From Nymphaea colorata (lineage: Eukaryota; Streptophyta; Magnoliopsida; Nymphaeales; Nymphaeaceae), in assembly GCF_008831285.2 (NCBI RefSeq), contig NC_045140.1, forward strand, positions 19,528,370 through 19,592,369: DNA of 64,000 nucleotides, read 5' to 3'. Below are positions 14,201 through 25,350 of the stretch, in pieces. The position numbers and the translations under genes are program-made. Position 1 is the stretch's first letter. Each line of letters opens with the position of its first letter. The notes under the pieces were generated by a model. That model was not told the origin of the DNA and did no database searches. It saw only the letters and a program-made list of their open reading frames with translations.

Positions 14201-15522
14201 ATCACAATATATAACGACAAGTGCTTGTTGCCAACTTAGACCATAGCAATTTTAAAAACAAGGCAGTCGCCTAGTCAACTAGCCCATCAACTGATCATGG
14301 TTTGACAACAAAATCAAGTTTCGTTCTCCAATGCAAACCTTTCCCACCCAACCAACTTACTTACCACATCTAGACCAAGTCCAATCTGGCACCCATATAT
14401 GGATAAAACCAGTTGCCTGCAGTTGATTGCAAAGAGAACCACACCTAACACTGCTTACTTTCATTTTGCACAACCCACATAAAAAATCACACTGACTCGG
14501 ATGGGGAAACCCTTTAGGAAATCTACATTACAACAGATTCACAACAAAACAAGCCATATGAATGTAAACCAAGTTCACCATGTTTTCCCCTGTTCATATG
14601 CTCCCATTTGGGAAACAATTGTAAGAGTAAAATTAGCACCGTAAAAGAAAGATAAATTACCAGGGCTAATGTTTTTGTTGGAGGAAGAATAACTTTGTCC
14701 AAACTTCCAAATTTTCCAAACATCTTCACTAGCTCGCTTTCTATAGAACCATAAGGTAGGTTCTTAACAAGGAGCACATGGTTACTTCTTTTAATGTTCT
14801 CTGTCCTTCCAGAAGCTAAATCCTCTAGAGCAGCTACATTAATTCCTGCATTCATTAAGGCCTTTTTTGTTTCAGCAATTACATGTGTTTCACCCAAGGC
14901 AATACGAACTGCAAGATCATCTGCTTCAGGATTCAGTAATTCGCTTTTGCTAATGCCATATTTCCGTGCAATGTTTTCAACAACCTGTTGACATCAGAGA
15001 TGATGCACATAAATAGCTTTTCAATATGACAAGAGAAAAGACTATTCAATATCAACAATTATATCCATGACTTTTGTGACACAAAACCTCATCAAAACAA
15101 GTACCACTTTTCAAGTATGTCAAATATTCCAATGTAATATATCCCAACAAATGGTTCCAAATGAATAGGCACCATTCTCACAAAATCTTTCTTGGAAATT
15201 TATGGAGTCATGGAAAACCAATGACAATTGACATGAGAAACTATTAAGAATAATAGAAAAAGTATAAAATTATGAATTATCTAATAATTTTTCTTAACAA
15301 CATTGATGAACGTTCAAAATAATTTTATTGAGAGAAAAAAAATTGAAAAGATAAATTTGCAGTGCATAACAAAAAGACATAAAGGAAATATGCCAATAAT
15401 ATCATGAATTTTTATAACGCAATATTTTCCATATAAAAAACATATTAATTCTTTTTAGCAATGACATTGCAATAGTTTTAAATTTTCAGCTATATTTGTG
15501 AATTGTGACAATGGTACTCTCC

Positions 15523-15553
<31 letters not shown>

Positions 15554-15574
15554 GCGTGTGTGTTTGTTTTTTTT

Positions 15575-15605
<31 letters not shown>

Positions 15606-18600
15606 GGCGGTGTTGGGGTTAATCCCTTCTATTATTCTATATGTACAACAAAGAAGGGAGAGCTAGCTGTTGGTCCAGATTGAATGTCAAAGGTCATTCT
15701 TGACCTTACAATGAACTGAAAGACAAATAAAATAAAAAAATACAAAAAAACAAGGTCAAGAATGACCTTTGACATTCAATCTGGACCAACAGCAAGCTCT
15801 CCCTTCTTTGTTGTATATATAGAATAATAGAAGGGATTACTACCTATTGTAACTTGTAAGTCTTAATGCTTGATTACTTTCTAAGCATTTCATCAATAAT
15901 GTACTGATTTTTATGAAACTTTGTGCCTTAGTGCATGTTTATCAAATATTCTTGAGTTGCGCACTTGCGCTAATCATAGTCACAGATATTGTTTACAGGT
16001 TTTAAATGGGTACAGCAAAGTTGTTTTTCTCAGGAAAATCTTGGCAAATTTTAAAAATATTAAAAAGAAAAATCCTAAAAATAAAATGCAAAAAACTGAG
16101 AAAATAAAATGCAGTAACGGAAGATGCAAAAAAAGCCAAAAAAACGTGTTTTTTGGAGTTTTTTCGTTTTAGTCATTTTCCTCAAAAAAGTGGGTCCTTT
16201 TGCAGTTTATACGGATGATTTATTTTTGAAGTATAAAACGGGTTTTTTTTAATGTGTTTTCTATGACTATGATGGTGATTGACCTTTCTAGCAGTTTGTT
16301 ATACTTATAACTACTCAGCTAGCTTTTGCCCATCTGTGCCACTGGATCCATATTTAAAAAGGAAAAAATTCACAAGCGCTTGTACAGAGAGAGAGAGAGT
16401 GTGTGCAGAAATAAGGAAACCGAAACAGAGAATAAAAGCTCAATAGTATTTGCTGTACTCGCAATGGAGTATAGCTGTATAGGGAACACAAGACCACAAT
16501 TATGGCCCATAGCCCCATATAGTTTAAAATTACAATTAATGGAGTGTGTAAGGATGGAAATCAAAGATATGAGAAGTCAAGATATTTGGTGCATGGTAAG
16601 TTGGTAACTTAAAGTGTTCAAGTACTGTTCATCTCAAAACTGATTTCATCCCTATGGCAGAACTTGTACTGGTCAACAACCTCCACATGAGTAACTAGTT
16701 CTCTCATCTCTGTCCAACATCTAATAGAAACATGGAATTTCTTTTTTAGGACGAATCAGTAAGTCATTCAGGTGGCTTGAACACATTGACCTGTAGTTTG
16801 CACAAACATGATTTTCAGTAAATTTGTGAAAGTTACTTTGACTGGACAAGCAATAAGACATAGACAAGATGCAGGTCAATAATTATGACAAGTGAAACAA
16901 TATCTGGTAGATTAGACACTATCACAAAGATGAAACTCACAGTATCCTGGCGCATAAACAAAGAATTCCATGACCGTGTGTTGCCACTCGCTTCAGATGC
17001 CTTCCTCTCTTCCTCCTTTTGCTGCTTAAAATTCAGCGAATTTTTCTCAACAGCATTATCAGCCCTGCAACAAAAATCAGTTTGAATCACTTTGAACTTT
17101 GAAGAACTTATCTTTCAAAATCCATGTCAATAGCATGACTGTAGAAATGCAAGTCCCATTAGTTGGTTTTGCATAGACACGTATGTCTTTATTTCATGAA
17201 TACACAAAAAAGTGAGAGAGAAAGAGAAAGAAAACTGTAAAAATTTTATTTTCTGATACCTGACAGATTCAGTTTCATGATTTACCCCATTGAGCCTTCA
17301 AACCTTATGGCACAAGAGAGAGAGAGAGTTTTCACTTTCAAATACACTACAAGACTAGGATTATGATTTACTCAATTGTTAATTTTAAAGTTCCTTTTTT
17401 TCCAAAATTATGCAACTCTCGAGAAATAGCTATCCCTTTTTTACCACTGTATCAATATTTGCATATAGCATGTTAAGACCAAAGCAGTAAAAACGAAAAA
17501 AGGTTAACTCACAAAGTGTTATTTGCACTAGTTAAGACTTTTCCAAGGTCCATTGTCACATTTAGAAGGAAAAAAAGTGTTTTATCTCTGGCAACTTGCT
17601 ATGAAAAAACAAAAGATTTCAGAGTTATGATGACATAGAAAGTAGTAAGAACTACACTTACTCCAACTTCTCAAGATGTTTCTGTTGTTTTGCTGGCATG
17701 ACATGTAACAAGCGTCCTTGAAAAATTGAATTATCTAATTCCTCAAGTGCCCTTCATTAGAGAAAAAAAAACACGTAGGGAATTTAGTTTGCATGTTAGA
17801 GGGTTGATTAACATCTTAACAAATGCCAAACTACAAGAACAAAAAAATTATGGAAAACAAAAAGAAAATGTGTACAATATAGTGCTTAAATACATGAGGC
17901 AACACAAAGGAAAGAACAAGGAATGAGCAAAAACTTCATACGCATGCATATCAAAGATTCAGGAAAGAGACACAAGCACTTGCCAAAGAAGTTGACACAA
18001 TGAGATGAATAACTGATAGGTATGACAAAGAATAATTGAAAAATATTTTTACTCGCACATCTCTACAAAAAAGATACTGTTTTTTCTGTCCCTGGGAGGG
18101 GGAAAACACAATATTGCAACAAATGTAAAGATAACATGCCATAATCAAGATAAGACAGAACCATCCGCCAAGAATAGCCTTGATGTGCACAATTTTTCAA
18201 AAAAAAGACAGTATCAAAGAAATAACTCCTCAGAAGACAGAAGAAGGACCTTAAAGACTATCGGCTTCTATAAGAAGAGTATCGCATGGCTACCAAAAGA
18301 CTCTGATTAAAATTTAAAATAGCACAATGTAGAGATAAAAATCAGCACCTGACTGCAGATTCTGGCAGCTTGTAGAGCACATAGCCAAACCCTTTCGAGT
18401 GTTTTGTCTCTTTATCAACCACAAGGTGCACGTGAGAGATCTCCCCAAACTGGCTAAAGTGCTCCAGAAGGTCATCTTCACTAGTTAGTGCAATACAAAG
18501 ATAAACAATTTAAAAGTCAGAAACAATTAACAAGGAAATAATTACTACTAATAATGTGAGTGAAATTCAATACTAACAAAAGTACACTTACTTTGCTGTG

Positions 18601-20335
18601 TAAGGAAGGTTGCGAACAAATAGGCGCCCTGTGTCAAATGGCTCACCTTTCTCCTGTGGATTTAATTCAAATGGCTGATCCTGATCAGTGCCTCTAATAT
18701 TCTCTCTCTCCAAATCATTTGAATTATAGTCTCCATCCACTTCTTGCTGCAACTGTGACATTGGGACTGCAAGGTCATCCCCTATGTCCCTCTTCGCTTC
18801 ATCACCAGCTTGCCCATTAAAGGAAGCTTCCTCATCTGTATCAGAATCCAACCAATTTTTCTTGACTCTACTTCTAAAGTAATCCATGTCAGAGACAACT
18901 TCATCATGAACAATATCATTTGTCTTCTTCTTTTGAAGGGTCTCGACAGGCTTGCTGTCAGTACCATTGCATACTTTGTCATTAGAATGGAAAGCCTTCT
19001 GTGGCATCTGCTTTTCAACAAGTTGATCTTTGCTGTGTTTTCCAGACTGTCCTTTGCCACTAACTTGTGAAGTACTATTAGCAGTAACAGCCAACAATGT
19101 GTCATTGGACCAAAGCTTGGATTTGGCGCGTGGTTGCATAATCTGGAGAAACTCCTGAAGCTGAGGATCAGTATATTCGCTATTTGCCTTTGAACTCTTC
19201 GAACTCTGTTTGCCTTTTTCTTTATCGTTTAAAACCTTCACAGCTGCATCACCTTGTCTAGTGTCATTAACTTCAAACTCATTTTTCTTAAGGGCATGAC
19301 GACTCCACGGACGAGGGGCATCTGGGTCCCCAACTTTACGAGCAATCTGAAACAACGAGCTTCTGAGATCAGACATTGGAAAATGCAGAACCAATATTAA
19401 CGGGAAGCAGCTCGCTTAAAATAAGTCTGTGTTTTGTATTTTGTAATATTAAGGCTTAAGCAGCTAGTAATCCTTATATCAAATAGCTCCTGCCTAAGTT
19501 CAAATCCAATGCAGAAATAGAGCCAAATAACAGTCAAATGGCATGGGATCATAAATAAGAAAATAATCATTAGCCAAAGAAAATTTCGAGTGCTAACCTT
19601 AGAAAAGAAAATAACTACAAAACAAAACCCACTAATCACGGAGGATACCACAACGACTTGAAACCCTGACGCCATTGAATGGATAAAGGGTTACATATCA
19701 GTCAATGATAATTTGCAATAAAGCAGTGAGCGTAAATACTTATAGAAGCAAAAAAAAAATCTTAAATACCACGTGTCTATGCTAGCGAGAATTTGCAACA
19801 TATCTACTTTTATTGAACCAAGAAACCAGTGGCACAAACGAACAAGGAGGCGGGAACCCAACACAAATAAGAAGGAAAACAAGAAGAAGGAAAGTCAAAT
19901 ACCCACCTCGCATACAAGCTTGCTAGTGTCCATAAACGCATTAGTGAAATACTTCACGGCTTCGGTCGCCTCTTTCTCCGTCCGAAACCCCACGAAACCG
20001 AACTGCCGACTCTTGCCATCTCTGTGTAAGAAAAGATAAGAAATCCAGCCTCAGGAGTGAGTCAATTCTGGGAAACATAGGAAACGGAATAACTTCAAAA
20101 GGAAGACAATGAGAAAGATCAAACTAACGCAGTCCGCATGATCTTCGCGTCGGTAACTTCTCCCTTCTCGGAGAAGAAATCCCTGAGCCGATCCTCCGTC
20201 GCATGTTTGGGCAGGTTCTTGACGCAGATTCTCGACCTGAAGGAGAACAGAAAACGAAAAACCAAATTCGTTGGCAACGGAAAACCAAGTCAAAGGAAAA
20301 CAGCCAACTAAGCTCGAAAGGCAAGAGACTCACAT
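6593..20335 (-). CDS. MRD1: Multiple RNA-binding domain protein, MRD1/RBM19 type (five RRMs)
   Basis: Nucleolar protein that binds pre-rRNA and is needed for 18S rRNA and 40S subunit production in yeast (Mrd1) and animals (RBM19). Coding exons: 20334-20335, 20129-20236, 19907-20021, 18592-19346, 18349-18480, 17662-17751, 16941-17064, 14661-14984, 12951-13015, 12612-12777, 10873-10977, 10686-10787, 10073-10255, 7641-7775, 6593-6754. Together 2568 nt, in frame, 855 aa. RRM1 is at about 3-75 ([13 protein letters not shown]1 RQFGFVGF), RRM2 at about 316-392 ([16 protein letters not shown]), RRM3 at about 500-580 ([10 protein letters not shown], weak RNP1), RRM4 at about 628-705 ([17 protein letters not shown]), RRM5 at about 736-810 ([17 protein letters not shown]). 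The family signature [16 protein letters not shown] follows RRM1, an acidic low-complexity linker fills exon 4, and the tail is basic (KPSKKRKH). Most other exons respect the RRM boundaries loosely. Odd point: the ATG is split as AT|G by intron 1. Confidence 0.95.
8165..8245. repeat. Compound (TA)n-(CA)n-(TA)n microsatellite
   Basis: An uninterrupted CA run of about 19 units (8190-8228) is flanked by TA runs, in an intron of the MRD1-type gene. Confidence 0.9.
8706..8780. repeat. Dispersed repeat fragment, GCAGAGCTAGA type, copy 1
   Basis: A motif GGCAGAGCTAGA followed by an AT-rich stretch with a run of G (GCAGGGGGACA) recurs in related form near 22029 and 33177. It resembles a widespread plant repeat with GGCGGAGCCAG plus a G-rich box. 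The assignment to one family is by eye. Confidence 0.35.
9400..9910. repeat. Possible degenerate transposon fragments in MRD1 intron
   Basis: GC-richer islands containing GGCCCATG, GGGCCATGG and GGCCTAGC words alternate with AT-rich DNA, like the GGGCC-rich element at 43556-43884. No terminal repeats or target duplications could be defined. Confidence 0.3.
13918..13941. repeat. (TA)n microsatellite
   Basis: About 12 TA units in the intron between exons 8 and 9 of the MRD1-type gene. Confidence 0.9.
15519..15607. repeat. Compound tract (CT)n-(TA)n-T18-G23
   Basis: CT and TA repeats, a short GTGTGTGTTTG link, 18 T (15567-15584) and then 23 uninterrupted G (15585-15607). The homopolymers sit only 13 bases from the foldback element at 15620. 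The G-run could form a quadruplex on the plus strand; the exact run length may not be reliable in an assembly. Confidence 0.9.
15620..15839. mobile_element. Foldback MITE with 88-bp arms in an MRD1 intron
   Basis: Two inverted arms, 15620-15707 and 15752-15839, match at 86 of 88 positions by direct comparison (mismatches at one G/A and one A/T), around a 44-base A-rich loop. The outer ends are TAATCCCTTCT and its complement. If TA is taken as the target duplication, the ends are ATCCCTTCT, which would suit a Tc1/mariner-like MITE, but they are not the classic Stowaway CTCCCTCCGTT. There is no coding capacity. It lies in intron 7, between exons 14661-14984 and 16941-17064. High arm identity implies recent insertion or recent gene conversion; the transcript would fold into a long hairpin. 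Confidence 0.85.
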
Positions 20336-22505
20336 TCTTCGGAGCAATCTATTCTGGAACAGCAAATGAGATGCAATCCGAAGCTCAGAGACAGAGAGAG
20401 GCTGAGAGGGAAACCCCCTAGAGAATTTCCTGGCGCCTAGGGGTCGAGGGAGAGCGGCGGGTGAGGCATTGTGGCGCCAGCGGCAGAGCGCGTTACAACT
20501 CGTGAAAAGGGGAGCGGGCGCACATGGATCGGATCCAATGGAGCTTTTCGGTTCGGGTTTTGTTCTGACATATAAAGTTCGAATTCCTAAAACGATAAGG
20601 GTTGGCGTTGGATCAAACCCTTATCTGATTTGGCTAAGTCCAGTTCCATGTACTCCATTCAAACTCAAGTCCAAACCCTCGCTCTTAACTCACTTTTAAA
20701 ATTGAATCTGGATTCTTCTTGGATTAAAAGCAACATTCATACGTGATCGTGCAAGATCTTCATAGAGGCAATTGGACTTTGAGTGCAGTTGCCGAAACGA
20801 ATCTAAATTATCGGCAATGGATTTGGTTTTCTTTACCAAATTCAGCTAAACAGATTTGAAATTGGATAGTTGATCAGATATATCCAATCCATTGACTTCT
20901 CTACAAATAGTAGAAGTACCATATGCGTACTCCTAAAGTTGCATAGATGAAGAATGTGCCTCGCTACTTTTGTAGATTTATTGTTTATTTTCTTTTACCT
21001 GGTTATATTTATCTGCCCTGACTTATTTACTATGGTATATTAATTTGATTAATAGAAGTACACTTAAGAGGTACGTTCCCTGCGTTTGGCTTCAACCATC
21101 TCTCTCTCTCTTCAAATAATCCCATGTATCAAAAGTACATGTTTATTTGATATGTACCATTGCATAATTTGCCATTGTAAGAATGCAATGCCTTCGGTTT
21201 CATCCACTTTTCAACGAGTTGATCGTTATGCCCGGGCAGGGGCTAGGTTTTCAATGCCCTTACAGTTGTTTAATTTATCACCCGAACCCCTTATTTTCTA
21301 CGTTAATTACTCATTTGATTCATTTGTTTTGTTTTGATTTTTTAGATTGCATTACAGTTGTAAGGTGTGGAAATAAGAAACGTTATCGGCTGTAAAATAT
21401 ACAAAGAAAATTGTTTATAGAAAGTCTTAATTGCTTTATGCATACAAGGTTTATTCTTAATTGCTGACCTTGTATGGTTTTTTGTTTTCCTAACTACTTT
21501 TTGTTTTAATAACCATCTAGCTACTGCATGTGTTTGAGCCACAAATTGAAATTTTTGATGATTATGGACATCGATCTTTTGTTCTTTTTTAGAATTCTTA
21601 TATGTCTAATTTTCATACTATGTTTTCTTTGTTTTTTTTTTCTCCTTCACAAACCTTTAATTAACGCCACAAGTTTCAGGCGGGGATGTTAAACTGTTAC
21701 AATAGATACATTTGCATGTTGTATATATATTTGTTTATAATTGGGTATACGCTTGGTATATACAGAACATATGCGTAAAAGAGCCATCCTCTGCCATGTA
21801 TATGAGATTGCTTGTCTCTTTTTCATTATAACTTCTTCGAAGCACTTTCACGAGTAATATAGTTTAGTTTTTATATTCCTTACTGTTATTATGCACATTG
21901 AGTGTGAGAAACTTTTAGAGGACATTGTAATACATCAATTGCCGTTACTTGAGATAATATCATCAGTCATATTGATGTAGATTTGTATCTATATCAGCTA
22001 CTTGCAAAACATGTTTCTCCAACATAGTGCAGAGCTAGAGACAGGATTTTTTCACTGAGGGGCACTTGAGTCACTAGCTTAAGTCTGGTGTGGGCACCCC
22101 GTGTACTTTTTGAATTAGTATAATATAATTTCAAGTGTTTTAAAGAAATTTTTGATTGGCTAGAGCCGGCCACTGCCCACACCAGCCCCAATGTAATTTC
22201 CTCTGCTACCAAAGATCATGTTCATTGGCGTAACCTTGTGGTAGTTATTAAATACTCAATCTCCAACTGGAATATGTCAAATTGGTCAAGAAATGTAGGA
22301 TTTACCAATATGTCCCTTTTATCTTTTGTAAGGCAAGTGGGATCTGGCAGAACTATCACCAGTTTATGCAAAAAAAGTGCATCTACTCGGACATGACGAA
22401 CCAAATGGTGGACAAAGTAATATTATTCCAGAATGAAATGGATATGGACAACCGCTGCAAGTTAGTGTGGATTTTACACAAAATGGAAGCTGAAGCCCTT
22501 CACAT
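20336..22505. other. Intergenic: MRD1 promoter side and FKBP16-3 3' side
   Basis: Two minus-strand genes meet head to tail here. About 20336-20480 reads as the pyrimidine-rich 5' UTR and proximal promoter of the MRD1-type gene; I found no ATG between about 20410 and the split start. The rest is AT-rich with no supported gene. A repeat fragment lies near 22029-22090. Confidence 0.5.
22029..22090. repeat. Dispersed repeat fragment, GCAGAGCTAGA type, copy 2
   Basis: GCAGAGCTAGAGACAGGATT followed by a GAGGGGCAC box, related to the sequences at 8706 and 33177. Downstream GC-rich words (GGGCACCCC, GCCGGCC) may belong to the same fragment. Confidence 0.35.
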
Positions 22506-25319
22506 CTACTCTTCTTCAGCTTCAAGACCAGGCACATATTCCAAGCTAACATCAAAAATTACTGGGCTGCTGGGGGCTACTCTAGGCCTACCTGGAGCTG
22601 AACTTAGGCCTTTCGGGAAAGCCAACTGTAAAAAAGGTAAAAATTAATCACATAATTGCAAAAGTTTACATAAGGAAAGAACCGGAATTGAAGGATGAAA
22701 GATCATATTTTACAACAAGGAAACAATAAACCATACAAAAGGGAAAAGTTGAATTTTTGTTATGCGAAAAAATTTTGATATTTGCTGATGAGAAGCTAAA
22801 TGAAGACTGATCGTCCTTTATAGAGGTAACAGGAAGCAAGTTTGCCAGTCAATGTTAACAAGCACCCACAGGAATGAAAAAAATCGAAGTCCCTGTGGAG
22901 AAAGTACACGCAATGATGCAGGACGCATTTTTAGTGCTGTCTATACATGTGCACATCTGTGTCTAGCTCAACTGAGGAAACAGCGTATATGCCAAGCCCA
23001 GTGGTGGTATGAAACTATATCACATTCAGCAGTTTAGGGTTGGATAACTGCTATAAGGAGAGGGGGAAGAGAAAACAAAGTTTTTCTTAATCATCTCAGC
23101 ATGTTCCTCACCAAAATGAATCCATCTGAAAGTGCCAAATACATTGGCATTCTTTTTTCCAAAATATCATTTTAAAAACAGAAACTAAACGAAAAAAATG
23201 AAAAAATCATCATATTTTGCCAAAAGCTAGAAATATGACAATGTTGTGACGTCTTAGCAATTTTCCAAAAAATTATCTAGTATATTTTACGTTGTCTTTT
23301 TGCTTTTTTTTCATCCCAACAACTAGTTTGAATTTTTATTTTTTAGCAGTGTTTTTCCAAGAAAATTAGTAGAGAACTGATAACTTTTTAAAAAGATTTC
23401 TATTATTTTACGTTTGACTTCTTGAATTCAGAGACTTTTTAGAGAAAAACAAACTTTCTGGCTAATAACAAGAATAACTTTGCTGATAAAAACTTGAGAA
23501 CCATATATGTGATGATGGAATCAACTATAATAGTAAAATTATCTAAATACTGTGCTTATCACTATCATTCCATTACTTACAGATCCAGGAATATACAAGC
23601 GGCGCTTCCCTCCAATTTTCATAGTCAAAATGCCTTCATCCAGCCCCTTGATTACCTAATTCACACAAAAATGTATGAGTTCACAAACAGAAAGGTTCTC
23701 AGTGGATTGACAAGAAGCACAGAAAATTTCTCTAGGTATTAAAGTAAAACTGAATTTCAATTTTCTTGCTAGGCTGCCTCCATTCAGTGGTTTCAGAATC
23801 TCAGATGCTTTCCTCTGAAAGCCTGGTTGTTGGAGGAAGCATAATCATTAACAAATAGCAGCATACCAGGTAAGTAATCTCCCTAAACATATATTACATG
23901 CACAGTTTTCATTCTCAGATGTTTTTCTCGGCACGTCTTGTTGCTGAACAGATGATAAAGAATGTAGCAGCACAGAACTAATTTCCTGCATGTACATCAC
24001 ATGGACAGTTACTATATGCAACTTACTCTTGAAGACTTGAGATGTTGCCATATTAAACCAATATGAGGCTCCCCTCCGTTGGGAAGTATTGGTCAAGATA
24101 TCATCTAGCATTATAATGAGAGCTATATGATCCTCTTGCCTGAGTGACACTTTTTCCTATTTCAGCATTTCTACTTTACCAACATTTTTAATCTTAGACT
24201 CATCATGAAGGTGGCAAGAGAAGTGCATCAGGAAACCAACAAAAAGTGGATGCTGAACTGGAGTCAAGCGAGTCAAGGGCACTAAAGCTGCAGGTATATC
24301 CAGAAAACTTGCCTTGAAAATCTTGTTATGAGTTTCCAGCAAGACAATGCCTTTTGGTTTTGCTACCACAAAATTGTTAAACACTGATAAAGTTTCTTCT
24401 TAAATGTCATAGGAATACATAGTAAGTTTTAGTTCATCAATTTCCGTATGGAGGCAATGAAGACGTCTAGCTCATAGAGCAATTCAAGAACAAAAAGGAA
24501 AGAACTAGTTAGGTGTTCTTAAGACAATAATGATTTAGTAAAAAAGTCGAAATAATCTAAATTTGAATGAGGAAACTAATATAAGCAAAACAGCATGAAA
24601 AATTTCTGTTAACTCATTTATGACAACAATATAACTAAAAAAGGAATGATCTTGAAAAAGAAAATAAAAGTACTGTTTTTTCCAATTTGTTAAGAAATTA
24701 AACTATAACATATTTTAATTTTTATAAACATTATCTTAACCCATGTGTTATTCTATGACATATTTTTGCACATTATAGGTGACTCTTGTATCAAGGAGAT
24801 ACAAGGAACAATAGAAAACCTTTCTATTTAGGAGTTGAATATTAGGTTGTGGCTACGTTTCAAAAGAATATTTGAAGAAGATGTTAATCTATCACATGCT
24901 ATATTTGAATTTCAGTTAGAAGATTTCTTCATGCAAGCCATAACAAACTTACAGTGACAACATCATAAGTTTGAGGACAAGTGACAAAACATATTTGTAT
25001 GTCATTACATACGTGTTTATTAACAAATATAACCATATTCTTGCAACCAACATGTTAAAAAACTTACGAATCATTATTATTGTTATAATTTTCTGAGACA
25101 AAGATCAGATCCTACAAGGATCTAATATCTAAAAATAAATTTGTTTATCTTATCAAACTAATTTATATATCAACAAATTATGTATAGTATCTAGTATGCC
25201 AACTCACAGGTTTTTGGACAGGTAAAATCCACCTGTATGATTAGAATAAACAAGAAAAACGAAGGTCCCAAGTCTAGACATCATGGATGGCATATCTCAA
25301 ACAGCAAAGTACAAGAGTC

Positions 25320-25350
<31 letters not shown>

